64,000 bases of DNA from an uncultured Alistipes sp. (GTDB lineage: Bacteria > Bacteroidota > Bacteroidia > Bacteroidales > Rikenellaceae), in contig CAAGBL010000095.1 in the NCBI GenBank assembly GCA_900768045.1, positions 1-64,000 on the forward strand, given 5' to 3'. The translations under genes were made by a program, and so were the position numbers. Below, piece after piece: positions 41,128-49,274 of this stretch (within the stretch, counting starts at the first letter, position 1; each line of letters opens with the position of its first letter). Below the pieces are notes generated by a model that worked only from the letters and a program-made list of their open reading frames with translations, made no database searches and was not told the DNA's origin.

Positions 41128-41534
41128 AATTATTCGGGGAGGGGCAAGGGTGCAATCACCGCTATTTGAAAGGTCTTTGAGTAGCGTTTGAACACCTGAT
41201 TTGAACGCTTCGAAGGCACATCGGCAAGGTAGCGAGCGACAAAGGCACACAATAGCCCAAAATCGCCCATCTGGTGGCTTTTAGCGTGGGTTTAGCCATA
41301 ACTATACAGATACAATAACGCCCCGAAATCAGGCGGTTTATTGCCGTTTTTCAGGGCGATGTAACATTATCGCTCGAACGCTGCGTTCAAAATGCAGTCG
41401 AATGTAACGCAAAAGTAGCGCCGATGTAACATTTCGTTTTGCGAGGCTTCGGGGCTATCAATCTCTCTAACTCTTTGATAACTAAATAGGTTATGTCTCT
41501 ATACTCCTCTATACTGTTATACACATTTCGTTTT
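41062..41534 (-). repeat. Right-end transposase-site-like repeats
   Basis: CATTTCGTTTT at 41062-41072, 41430-41440 and 41524-41534 is, on the minus strand, AAAACGAAATG, the same core as at the left end but inverted, as expected of MuA sites. The outermost lies 10 bp from the terminus, against 9 bp at the left end. Confidence 0.6.
41165..41210 (+). repeat. TTTGAA array in the right end
   Basis: Four units, TTTGAAAGGTC, TTTGAGTAGCG, TTTGAACACCTGA and TTTGAACGCTT, at 11, 11 and 13 bp spacing. Unlike the other arrays it is not next to a start codon. Confidence 0.55.
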
Positions 41535-41544
41535 TACCCCCGTA

Positions 41545-41549
41545 TATTT
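41545..41549. repeat. Right 5-bp target-site duplication (TATTT)
   Basis: It matches 1347-1351 and marks the right junction. The host vWA frame resumes directly after it. Confidence 0.8.
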
Positions 41550-41809
41550 GTAGATGTTGTTGGTAGCAGCGATTGTATCTCATCTCCCGAGTAGCCCAAT
41601 ACAGCGATGTCGTAGTAGTTGCGCACCTCGCCATGGCGTGTGGCACGCTCCAAAAGCTCATCTATGAGGTAGTTGCACACAACGGCTACTGCCTCAATCT
41701 TGCTCATCGAGATATTATTAAGGAATGTATGTTCCTGCATCGACATAGAGCAGTCGACAGCAATGACAATAGCACCTCTATTGAGGTGGGTAATTGGCTT
41801 TGAGTACAT
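41545..41809 (-). pseudogene. vWA-domain protein, N-terminal half cut off by the prophage
   Basis: Starts at ATG 41809 (MYSKPITHLNRGAIVIAVDCSMSM) with the MIDAS DxSxS motif (Asp-Cys-Ser-Met-Ser, about 19-23), then YDIAVLGYSGDEIQ. Beyond the junction the frame runs 11 bp into phage DNA and stops near 41534. The remaining half is at 751-1351. It lies 25 bp after the ornithine-cyclodeaminase-like gene. Confidence 0.9.
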
Positions 41810-41834
41810 TGTGTGTGGGACGATTTTACGTTTC

Positions 41835-42731
41835 TTATCTTAGTTTGTCGTATATGCGTGAGGCGTATAGAACGTCGTGAAGGCCGAGGCCTATGTTATA
41901 TGACAATATGCGCTCGGAGTCATTGGCTCTGCCCGTAACATCGCCCTTTAGGACCTCCTCAAGCTGATGAAACTCCCTAAACTCAGAGAAGTATTTGAAG
42001 CCCTTTACGTGGTCTGTGTCGTCGGCAAATACTTTGTCAAAGGTGGTGTCGCAATTTTGAAAGCCTCGGGTGTGTACAGGTACCACCAATACTCCTGGTT
42101 TGAACAACGACTCATCTTCCACAAGCAGACCGCTTGCATCTGTTATGCACGACACAACGACGTCTGCACCCTTGACCAACTCGGTGGTGGTGTCGACGAT
42201 TGTAAACGAGGCATTTTTATAGTGGCCATACTCCTCGATAATCCTCTCGGCTTGATCCTTATATCTAAATAGACGAATATTTAGATGCTCATCAGCGCAG
42301 CTATTTAGCAGACATGTGAGCGTAGCTCGGGCTGTGCTGCCAAGGCCGATAAAGGCATACTCTGAGGCTTGGGATTGGCGCAGTGTCTTAATGGCAAGTG
42401 TTGCCACAGCACCTGTGCGCATGGCTGTAATCCAGTCGCAGTCGACAATCGCCAGCAACTCGCCCGACCGAGAGTCGAAGAGCATCATGTCGCTCTTAAG
42501 GGCTGGAACTCGGCCAACAATTCTCGAGACTACCTTAGCACCGAATCGGCGATACTCGCTTGGAAGTAGACATGGCATGGTTGTAAAGAAGTCGTTGCCT
42601 GTGGGGTGTACCGACATCTTTGCGGGTAGCTGACACTCGCTCTTTAGAATAAAAGCATCACGCACCCACTCCACACACTGCTCAGGAGAAAGGTTGAGGT
42701 TGACAATATCCTCGTTGGTTATATGCTTCAT
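41835..42731 (-). CDS. Ornithine cyclodeaminase / mu-crystallin family protein
   Basis: 298 aa. The Rossmann part shows FIGLGSTARATLTCLL (about 126-141), a loose GxGxxA NAD-binding motif, and VVSRIVGRVPALKSDMMLFDSRSGELLAIVDCDWITAMRTGAV is characteristic of the family (the Arg and Asp of the active site are in RTGA and near KGADVVVSCITDA). Members include ornithine cyclodeaminase and imino acid reductases. It follows the fusion gene by 5 bp, so both probably act in one amino acid-derived pathway. The substrate cannot be told. Confidence 0.8.
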   Translation of the reverse strand: MKHITNEDIVNLNLSPEQCVEWVRDAFILKSECQLPAKMSVHPTGNDFFTTMPCLLPSEYRRFGAKVVSRIVGRVPALKSDMMLFDSRSGELLAIVDCDWITAMRTGAVATLAIKTLRQSQASEYAFIGLGSTARATLTCLLNSCADEHLNIRLFRYKDQAERIIEEYGHYKNASFTIVDTTTELVKGADVVVSCITDASGLLVEDESLFKPGVLVVPVHTRGFQNCDTTFDKVFADDTDHVKGFKYFSEFREFHQLEEVLKGDVTGRANDSERILSYNIGLGLHDVLYASRIYDKLR

Positions 42732-42736
42732 GCTAT

Positions 42737-44554
42737 TTATATGTATAGTTTTAGCGCCTCGACAAGTTTGTGGTTATCCTCTCTGTTGCGAACGGCAAGG
42801 CGTATATAGTTGCTATGGCTAAATGCCGACTTGCCCGAGCAATCCTTGATAAATATCTCGTGGTCGGCAAGTAGGCGTATGGCAAGCTCCTTTGAAGTAA
42901 ACCTATCTGTTGTAAGCTCGCAGAGGAAGTAGTTAGCCTGCGAGGGTATTACTCGTAGATATGGCACCTGCTGCAACTCCTCGAAGAAGAGTTTGCGCTC
43001 CTCACGAAATAGCTCGCATGCTCTGAGATAGTCTTTGTGATACTTCTCATAAATTTGCATGTAGAACTCGCCAAAGGAGTTGATATTCCATATTGCAACC
43101 TCCCTCTTTAGGCGGGCAATAGTCTCGGTATCGCCACTGGCCAAGACACCAAGGCGTAGGCCTGGCACTCCATACGACTTAGATATGCTCTTAACAACGT
43201 AGAGGTGCTCATTCTCTGTTAGAACATCGTTCTTGAGGAGAGATATTTCACCCTCTGTATCTACAAAGTCTACAAACGACTCGTCGACAATGAAGCGCAT
43301 GCCATGCTGCTTTGTCCACTCGATAAGTCGCATAAGGTCGTTGTAGGGGATATAGTTGCCCGAAGGGTTGTCAGGGTTTATAAGTAGTAGGGTGTCAATA
43401 TCCTTGCCCGCAAAGAATGCCATGATGTCGTTGGCATCATACTGCATGCTTGCGTTTGTGGGTAGGTACGACACGATATTCTCCTTGGCGCTTCTATTGG
43501 GGTACTCCTCAAAGGTAGGGTAGATAACACCTATTTTGTTGGTATGCTTCTCGATAAATGCCTTGATGAGCTCCGCAGCACCATTGCCCACAACAATATA
43601 CTCCTGCTTCACTGCAAAATATTTGCCCGCAAGAAGGCTGTTTATGCGCATGCCCGAGGGGTACTCTCTAAGCAGAGTGCTAAAGCTTGCCATCAGCTCG
43701 TCGACCATCTGCTGTGGAGGGAAGTAGGAGTTTACCAAGTAGCAGAAGTCAATGAGATGGGGGTAGCGCCAGTAGCCGCCAAAGCGTGATGATATGAATT
43801 TGTAGCGCTCCTCATCGCTCGATGCAAAGATGCATGATGCGATATCAAGATCCTGAATATCGTCTATCTCGTACCACTTCTCGCCATTGAGTGGCAGGGC
43901 TCTAAGTGGCGACTCATCGAGCAGAGTGATAACCTTAAGAACCTGCTCGTAGTACTCGTTGTTACCCAAGGCGTGACAGTAGGCCTCGAGGAATGGAACG
44001 TAGTGTGTTGCTGAGAAGTCTTTGCTAAATTTATAGATGTTTACCGTCTTGTAGTAGCGGTTTATGTCGGAGTATCTGAACTTATCCTTTGTCAAGAACT
44101 CCTCAATCTTGTTCTCCTCGTCGATGGTTACCACAGTGCCGTCCATCCAACTCTCGTACTTATCTACAAGTGCGATATTGGGGTATGTGTTCTCGACAAT
44201 CTTTCTGAGTACGGAGCTCTCAAATATTAGATCCGACTCAAGAAGTAGTGAGTCCTCCTCAAGAAGATACTCTCGAGCAAGAAAGAGTGAGTATATGTTG
44301 TTTGTCTTGTCGTATATCTTGTTTTCAACATAGACTATATCAATATCCTTATACCTATCGCCAATCAGCCTCTTTACATTCTCGGCCTTATAGCCAACGA
44401 CAAGGACCACTCTCTTAATGCCAACCTCTGCGAGGTTGTCTAATGTTCTATGTATTAGTCGAGTGCCATTTACTTCAAGCATGCATTTGGTGTTGTCGTC
44501 GGTCAGCTCTCCCAACCTACGTCCCATTCCTGCTGCCAAAATAATTGCTTGCAT
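42737..44554 (-). CDS. Nucleotidyltransferase-aminotransferase fusion protein
   Basis: 605 aa. Residues 1-240 form a sugar-phosphate/choline-phosphate nucleotidyltransferase: AAGMGRRLGELTDDNTKCML at the start, LLLESDLIF (about 100), and a metal-site EIDDIQDLDIA near 227. Residues about 250-605 are a class I/II PLP aminotransferase of HisC/CobD type: NPDNPSGNY, FIVDESFVDF and the PLP lysine in VKSISKSYGVPGLRLG. The fusion suggests that an activated head group and its amine are made by one protein, as in phosphocholine or aminoalkyl decoration of surface glycans or lipids. Substrates unknown. Confidence 0.8.
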   Translation of the reverse strand: MQAIILAAGMGRRLGELTDDNTKCMLEVNGTRLIHRTLDNLAEVGIKRVVLVVGYKAENVKRLIGDRYKDIDIVYVENKIYDKTNNIYSLFLAREYLLEEDSLLLESDLIFESSVLRKIVENTYPNIALVDKYESWMDGTVVTIDEENKIEEFLTKDKFRYSDINRYYKTVNIYKFSKDFSATHYVPFLEAYCHALGNNEYYEQVLKVITLLDESPLRALPLNGEKWYEIDDIQDLDIASCIFASSDEERYKFISSRFGGYWRYPHLIDFCYLVNSYFPPQQMVDELMASFSTLLREYPSGMRINSLLAGKYFAVKQEYIVVGNGAAELIKAFIEKHTNKIGVIYPTFEEYPNRSAKENIVSYLPTNASMQYDANDIMAFFAGKDIDTLLLINPDNPSGNYIPYNDLMRLIEWTKQHGMRFIVDESFVDFVDTEGEISLLKNDVLTENEHLYVVKSISKSYGVPGLRLGVLASGDTETIARLKREVAIWNINSFGEFYMQIYEKYHKDYLRACELFREERKLFFEELQQVPYLRVIPSQANYFLCELTTDRFTSKELAIRLLADHEIFIKDCSGKSAFSHSNYIRLAVRNREDNHKLVEALKLYI

Positions 44555-44586
44555 GGTGTAGTTTTTTTAGTATCTTCGTGTAACCT

Positions 44587-44607
44587 CATACTCTGTATGA
44601 GAGTATG
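44587..44607. promoter_or_regulatory. Inverted repeat upstream of the fusion gene
   Basis: CATACTC and GAGTATG (7 bp arms, 7-bp centre) lie 33 bp before the start at 44554 in an A/T-rich intergenic region (44555-44676). It may be an operator or part of the leader; no consensus promoter was recognised. Confidence 0.35.
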
Positions 44608-44676
44608 AATATTTACACAAAATTAATCATTTTTTATTAAGCTACAAAATAATAACTATTTTGCATTAGTGTCGTT

Positions 44677-45807
44677 CTATAATATCCGATGTGTTCGGCT
44701 TTGGGGCGTTAGCCTCATGTTGTGGAGGTCGACATCCTCAACGAGCACCAGTCCTGGGCTCTTTCCCACCTCTATTGTGCCTATTTTTGAGCTAAGTCCC
44801 ATCGCCTCTGCGCCATTTTTTGTTGCCCAAGTAAGCATCTCGGCAAGTGGAATATCGCCTAAAAGGCGCATGTTCTCAATCATAGATAGCTCTCGAGCCG
44901 ATGCCAACGAGTCGGTGCCTATGGCAATGTGCGAACCCATTGAGCGAAGCATCTCTACAGGAGGCTTAGCATCTGAGATATAGCGGTTTGACTCGGGACA
45001 TAGTGCCCATGTAGCGGGCGCTGTGAAGTGCTTGTCGATACTCTGGATGTCGTCAGATGTTGCTTCGCAGCCATGCACCAAAACCACTCTTTTGTCGTGG
45101 GCTATGCTCTCGACAATGCGCTTTGCGGGCGAAGCGTAGCTTAGAAAGTCGCACTCCCAACCCATGCGCTCGTACCACTCCCATAGCGAGCCTTGACGCT
45201 GGTAAAGCTCTATCTCAGCTTTTGACTCTAAGAGGTGTATCGATACAACGCTATTATTTTCGTTTACGGCATTGCGAAACGTGGCATCTTGAAGCGAATA
45301 TGTGGAGTGTGGTGTTATGCTCGACTGCGTCCATTTTGACGCCATATTCTTATGGTTGTCAATATGTTGTGTTGTTAGTCCAAAGACCTCGAATAGGGTT
45401 AGGTACTCGATGCGTGAGCGCTCCTTGATGGGCATCACCAGGTCGTCATTTGCAATATCTATGACAGCCTCAATGCCCTGCTCCCACATCTGGGCATCAG
45501 CCACAGATGCTGCATGTAGGCGCTCCTCCGATGTAAAGATGTTGCGCACAGCTCCTATGGCACGTGCAAATCCCGCAAAGCCACTCTTCTCGGCTATGGC
45601 ACCTCGCAAGTACGATAGCTCGAGGTGGCAATGAGCATTCACCATGCCCGGTATGAGTATTCCAGGATAGAACTCCACGCTGGCCATATTGTCGAGCGAC
45701 GTAACCCTGTCAACGGCAACGACTCGTCTTTGGTCGTCGACGCTAACAACGATGTTGCGACATAACTCGCCACCAATAAGCGTGTAGTGTGCTGCAATCT
45801 TTCTCAT
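44677..45807 (-). CDS. Metal-dependent amidohydrolase (aminohydrolase family)
   Basis: 376 aa. Metal-binding NAHCHLEL (HxH, about 58-65), HLLESK (about 187), a VLVHG and the IGTDSLAS Asp (about 311) are those of the chlorohydrolase/aminohydrolase branch, which includes guanine, methylthioadenosine and aminofutalosine deaminases. Which amine is released cannot be decided. It follows the lipoprotein gene by 6 bp. Confidence 0.8.
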   Translation of the reverse strand: MRKIAAHYTLIGGELCRNIVVSVDDQRRVVAVDRVTSLDNMASVEFYPGILIPGMVNAHCHLELSYLRGAIAEKSGFAGFARAIGAVRNIFTSEERLHAASVADAQMWEQGIEAVIDIANDDLVMPIKERSRIEYLTLFEVFGLTTQHIDNHKNMASKWTQSSITPHSTYSLQDATFRNAVNENNSVVSIHLLESKAEIELYQRQGSLWEWYERMGWECDFLSYASPAKRIVESIAHDKRVVLVHGCEATSDDIQSIDKHFTAPATWALCPESNRYISDAKPPVEMLRSMGSHIAIGTDSLASARELSMIENMRLLGDIPLAEMLTWATKNGAEAMGLSSKIGTIEVGKSPGLVLVEDVDLHNMRLTPQSRTHRIL

Positions 45808-45813
45808 TATTGC

Positions 45814-46710
45814 CTACTCCTTTGTTGCCTTATCGCTCTGTTGCTCTTTTGCAATACCCCTTTTTGCCATGTTGCCTGAAGTGGGGGTATTGGTTGTTGT
45901 CATTAAGGCGTGATTAAACAATATTGGGCCCATCTGCTCGTCGAAGAGGCTATCTACAGCCTGCTCTGTTGGCAGTACACGTGTTATTGTAAGGTTGCGG
46001 ATTGTTATTCCTGGACGCTTCGACTCTTCGTTCTTGGGGTGGTAATACATATTTATATGTAACTCCTTATGTATTGAGTCGGCGGTAAACTTACGCTGAT
46101 ACTTGGCATCACGATAGCGGCTAAGCATCATCGTATGTCGATTCACAGCGTTGCTATCTCTGAGGAGCATGTATGCCTCGACACGTGAGTTGCGATTTTG
46201 GTCTGTTGTGTCGATGTGATAGTCAAATGCAACATTGTAGTCGCCAGGCACAAGGTCTCGTAGCACGATATGTAGCTTCGACGTATCCTTTAGTTTTGTA
46301 ACCTTTATGAGGCTGTCGCTAAGCATTATACGTGTATATTTGCGCTTAGCAATATTGTCCACGGTGTCGAGCACCACTAATTTGTAGTTGTGCCCCTTCG
46401 ACTCCTCTTCGAGTATGCGGCTTGCCTCGCCCACAAGATCGCTTAGGCGGCTACTCTTGCGCTGCGATATTGTTTGCACAGTAAATTGCATATCCCCGAC
46501 GCTGTACCCATGCTTCGCCAAAATAGGTTCATATAAAAGCAGTGAGTCCTCGCTGCCAAGACATTCGCTGTAGTAGGCATTGGCAAGGAAGGCATCATGA
46601 AAAATCTTCACGAGGTCGTTATCAGGTATCGCCTTTGGCCCTTTGCAGCCCACTGCGAGTAGAGCACATAGTAGTAGCGATGTCTGCAATATTTTATTGA
46701 GTCTATTCAT
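45814..46710 (-). CDS. DUF4296 lipoprotein
   Basis: 298 aa. The signal peptide ends at a lipobox LLAVGC (Cys about 22), then GPKAIPDNDLVKIFHDAFLANAYY, the start of DUF4296, found in Bacteroidetes lipoproteins. The C-terminal half has beta-rich sequence (YNVAFDYHIDTTDQNRNSR). Function unknown; outer-membrane or periplasmic location is expected. Confidence 0.75.
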   Translation of the reverse strand: MNRLNKILQTSLLLCALLAVGCKGPKAIPDNDLVKIFHDAFLANAYYSECLGSEDSLLLYEPILAKHGYSVGDMQFTVQTISQRKSSRLSDLVGEASRILEEESKGHNYKLVVLDTVDNIAKRKYTRIMLSDSLIKVTKLKDTSKLHIVLRDLVPGDYNVAFDYHIDTTDQNRNSRVEAYMLLRDSNAVNRHTMMLSRYRDAKYQRKFTADSIHKELHINMYYHPKNEESKRPGITIRNLTITRVLPTEQAVDSLFDEQMGPILFNHALMTTTNTPTSGNMAKRGIAKEQQSDKATKE

Positions 46711-46729
46711 GTTTTGAAGTTAAGGTTCT

Positions 46730-47938
46730 CTATTTTCTTCGTAGTTTTGCTCCTACCGTCATGCGAGATATTAGCCAGCCAGCACTAATGACAACTAATG
46801 CCACCATTGCGACGTCCGAGGCATTAAGCTCTACGGGGTAGCTCTCAAATACCATGTTGCCAGGTATCTTTATCCAGCCGAAGGTCTGTTGACCGAGCGT
46901 GAATCCCACGCCTATAATAACTCCTACGATGCAGCCAAGTAGCGTTAGGAGCACACCTTCGCCTACAAATATGTTGCGTATGAGCCTCTGGTTGCCGCCC
47001 ATCGAGCGTAGTGTTGCTATGTCACGTCTCTTGTCGGTTATGAGCATCACAACGGCTCCCACTATCGAGAATGCTGCCACGATAGCGATAAACGAGCCTA
47101 TGAGTATTATCGCAAAGCGCTCAAGGCGAATGAGCGCATTTAGTGAGGCGCTCTTCTCGTCACGTGTTCTTACCGTAAACTCTTCTCCCGCAACACTCTC
47201 AATATCAGTTACAACCATCTTGATGTTCGCCCCCTCATCGAGCTTTACGGCTATGCCCGAAATACGCCCTGCGTAGTTTAGTAGGCTCTGCGTAAAGCCA
47301 AGCTCGGCAATGGCAATCGTCTCATCAATCTCGGCATTTATGCTCACCACGCCCGCCACCTCAGCACGTTTGCGTGAGAATCCGCTTGTGGGTAGTAGCG
47401 TAGATAGCTGACGACGATTCAGGGCATATAGCTCTATGCTGCTGTTTATGCTTCGTGCTCCCAGCGTCTGTGCTGCCGCCGTGCCAAGCACTATGCTACC
47501 CTCGGCAAGATTGAGCGCCGAGCCTCGCACCATGAAGTCGTTTATCGGCAGAACATGGTGATATAGGCTGTCTATGCCTCGTAGCTTGAGCGTTGTGCGG
47601 TGTTGCGCTGTGGCAGCCACAACACTCTGCTCGAGAAATGGAGCTGCGCACTCAACACCTTCGACTTGGAGTATCTCCTCAAAGTCGATTTGGGTGCTCT
47701 CAAAGGTCTGTCCTCGTGAGGCTATAATCTCGATGTCGGCATCAACCGACGAATATAGCCTCTCAATTGTTTGGCTTATGCCCCCAAACATCGCAAGAAG
47801 AATAATCATGGCCGCTGTGGGTATAGCCGCAGCGATGACGCTCACCATGGCTATTATGTTAATCACCGAGTGCGACTTCGGCGAGAACATATAGCGACGT
47901 GAGAACTTAAGCCACAATAATCCTCTCTGTAAGTTCAT
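46730..47938 (-). CDS. ABC transporter permease, LolC/E (lipoprotein release) type
   Basis: 402 aa with an FtsX/MacB topology: one N-terminal TM (about 23-48), a large periplasmic domain, and three TM segments near the C-terminus (about 268-385). Segments such as TDKRRDIATLRSMGGNQRLIRNIFVGEGVLLTLLG are the FtsX-domain hallmark. Next to RbfA, as often in Bacteroidetes. It would extract lipoproteins from the inner membrane together with a LolD-type ATPase encoded elsewhere. Confidence 0.85.
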   Translation of the reverse strand: MNLQRGLLWLKFSRRYMFSPKSHSVINIIAMVSVIAAAIPTAAMIILLAMFGGISQTIERLYSSVDADIEIIASRGQTFESTQIDFEEILQVEGVECAAPFLEQSVVAATAQHRTTLKLRGIDSLYHHVLPINDFMVRGSALNLAEGSIVLGTAAAQTLGARSINSSIELYALNRRQLSTLLPTSGFSRKRAEVAGVVSINAEIDETIAIAELGFTQSLLNYAGRISGIAVKLDEGANIKMVVTDIESVAGEEFTVRTRDEKSASLNALIRLERFAIILIGSFIAIVAAFSIVGAVVMLITDKRRDIATLRSMGGNQRLIRNIFVGEGVLLTLLGCIVGVIIGVGFTLGQQTFGWIKIPGNMVFESYPVELNASDVAMVALVVISAGWLISRMTVGAKLRRK

Positions 47939-47958
47939 GTTAGGGGCGATAATGGTGT

Positions 47959-48297
47959 TTACTTGCTCAGCAAGTTGTCAATGTTGTTGATATACTCCAA
48001 CGAGTCGTCGATGAAGAACTCCAACTCGGGAACTACCTTGAGCTGGTTGCGTATGCGGCTGCCAAGGAGCTTGCGCACCAGCCAACCCTGCTCTTTGATT
48101 GTGTTTAGCACCTGCTCGCTGCGCTCAAATGGGAATATGCTGATGTAGATCTTTGCATAAGCTAAGTCGGGCGATACTCTTACTGTGGTTACCGTAACGA
48201 GTGAGCCACGTAGTGCATCGGCTAACTCCTTTTGTAGAATCTCGGCGATGTCACGCTGAATCTGTCGAGAGATCTTCTGTTGACGTGTTGAATCCAT
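47959..48297 (-). CDS. rbfA: Ribosome-binding factor A
   Basis: 112 aa, with DSTRQQKISRQIQRDIAEILQKEL at the start, VSPDLAYAKIYISIFP in the middle and IRNQLKVVPELEFFIDDSLEY at the end, all RbfA signatures (KH-like domain). It helps mature the 30S subunit and 16S 5' end. Confidence 0.93.
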   Translation of the reverse strand: MDSTRQQKISRQIQRDIAEILQKELADALRGSLVTVTTVRVSPDLAYAKIYISIFPFERSEQVLNTIKEQGWLVRKLLGSRIRNQLKVVPELEFFIDDSLEYINNIDNLLSK

Positions 48298-48321
48298 ATT
48301 GTTCTTCTTTTTTATGTTTTA

Positions 48322-49254
48322 TTATCTACGTGTTTGGCTTGTTCCACTTGGTCTACCTGATGCTCCTGGTCTGCCGCCTGCTGAGCTACCTCCAGGCTGG
48401 TTTGTGGCGCTGCTGAAGTTGAAGCTCTCAATGCGCTTTGTGCGCTCAGGACGCTTCACGAACCACTCATCGAAGCCTCGCTTATTAAATCTCCAACCCA
48501 ATGTTATCGAGAATGTTAGGTTGTCCACAGGCGAGCGCAGTGGCGAGTAAGTGAATGGGTTTTCGGCAGGGACTTTTATTCCTTGTTCGTTTGTGACCAA
48601 ATCCGTGGTATTCGAGTAGTACTTGTTGCGGTTCTTCATAAGGTCGGAGTATCCGAAGTTGTAGCGAGCCTTGAAGCCCACCTCAACCTGGCCTATGAGC
48701 ACGGCAAAGCCAGCACCTCCAAGCAGACCATAGCCAAAGCGGTTGTCACGAGGAACCTTCCACTTGTATTCTCCTGGAGGATAGAAGTTGTTCTCGTAGC
48801 TATATTGCGACGATATGTTGAACGAGAGCACAAATGCCGCCTCGACAAATAGTCGCAATCGGTTTTTAGCGAGGTAGAAGTGTGGCTGCCACACCATAGG
48901 CAGCATCAACGATTGCACATCACGGCGATAGAACTGGTAGTGGCGTATCTCCTTGTCATCGATAAACTCCGAGGTGTAGGCATATCCCATCAAGAAGCCT
49001 CGCTCCATATAGTCGAGGTCGACACCCACAGCCCCCACAAAGCGTGGCGAGTCGCTGTAGTATCGCCATGAGAGGCCGAAGCTCTCAGCACCCCATAGCC
49101 ATTTTGTCTCCTGAGCGGGGTAGAAGCGTGCGTATGTAGCACCCGTACCACCCACGAGGGTTAGTGTGTGTTGTGCTGAGGCATCTGCTCCTCCGCCAAA
49201 TATGGTGAGCAGTGCGACGACTGCCCCTATGGTAAGTATCTTTATTCTCTTCAT
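48322..49254 (-). CDS. Outer-membrane beta-barrel protein
   Basis: 310 aa with a signal peptide (cleavage after ADASA) and alternating beta-strands (GLSWRYYSDSPRFVGAVGVDLDYMERGFLMGYAYT) as in PorT/OmpW-like proteins of Bacteroidetes. A Gly/Ser/Pro/Arg-rich tail (GGSSAGGRPGASGRPSG) is unusual after a barrel. Substrate unknown. Confidence 0.7.
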   Translation of the reverse strand: MKRIKILTIGAVVALLTIFGGGADASAQHTLTLVGGTGATYARFYPAQETKWLWGAESFGLSWRYYSDSPRFVGAVGVDLDYMERGFLMGYAYTSEFIDDKEIRHYQFYRRDVQSLMLPMVWQPHFYLAKNRLRLFVEAAFVLSFNISSQYSYENNFYPPGEYKWKVPRDNRFGYGLLGGAGFAVLIGQVEVGFKARYNFGYSDLMKNRNKYYSNTTDLVTNEQGIKVPAENPFTYSPLRSPVDNLTFSITLGWRFNKRGFDEWFVKRPERTKRIESFNFSSATNQPGGSSAGGRPGASGRPSGTSQTRR

Positions 49255-49274
49255 AACCTATTCGCTCGTTGCTG

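Larger units (their letters stand above)
1352..41544. mobile_element. Complete Mu-like DGR-bearing prophage, 40,193 bp
   Basis: The boundaries come from the interrupted vWA gene, the 5-bp duplication and repeated transposase-site-like motifs at both ends. It contains repressor, DDE transposase and MuB-like ATPase, GemA and DUF3164 homologues, terminase, DUF935 portal, MuF head protein, gpG-like protein, protease, capsid, lysis and siphophage tail genes. All needed modules are present with no obvious frameshift, so it is probably functional. Transposition follows the Mu plan, while the tail lacks sheath genes and resembles non-contractile phages. A DGR and DNA-modification genes sit at the left end, where Mu-like phages often place accessory genes. 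Confidence 0.95.
40894..41544. other. Non-coding right end of the prophage
   Basis: About 650 bp without a convincing gene. It holds five CCCTAA words (41034-41127), a TTTGAA array (41165-41210) and three inverted transposase-site-like motifs. A minus-strand frame at 40996-41250 is explained by the repeats and is not called. The segment ends ...ACCCCCGTA at the target duplication. Confidence 0.65.

Noticed and set aside
41034..41210. CRISPR-like array
   Set aside because: The repeats are 6-12 bp with irregular spacing and no spacer-length units; no cas genes are in the window.
40996..41250. An 84-codon frame in the prophage right end
   Set aside because: It is created by the CCCTAAAC repeats and transposase-like sites, has no family resemblance and no gene-like neighbours.
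1351..41546. Target duplication TATA (4 bp) instead of TATTT
   Set aside because: It is shorter, less like Mu's 5 bp, and leaves unequal distances (6 and 8 bp) from the ends to the first repeats.
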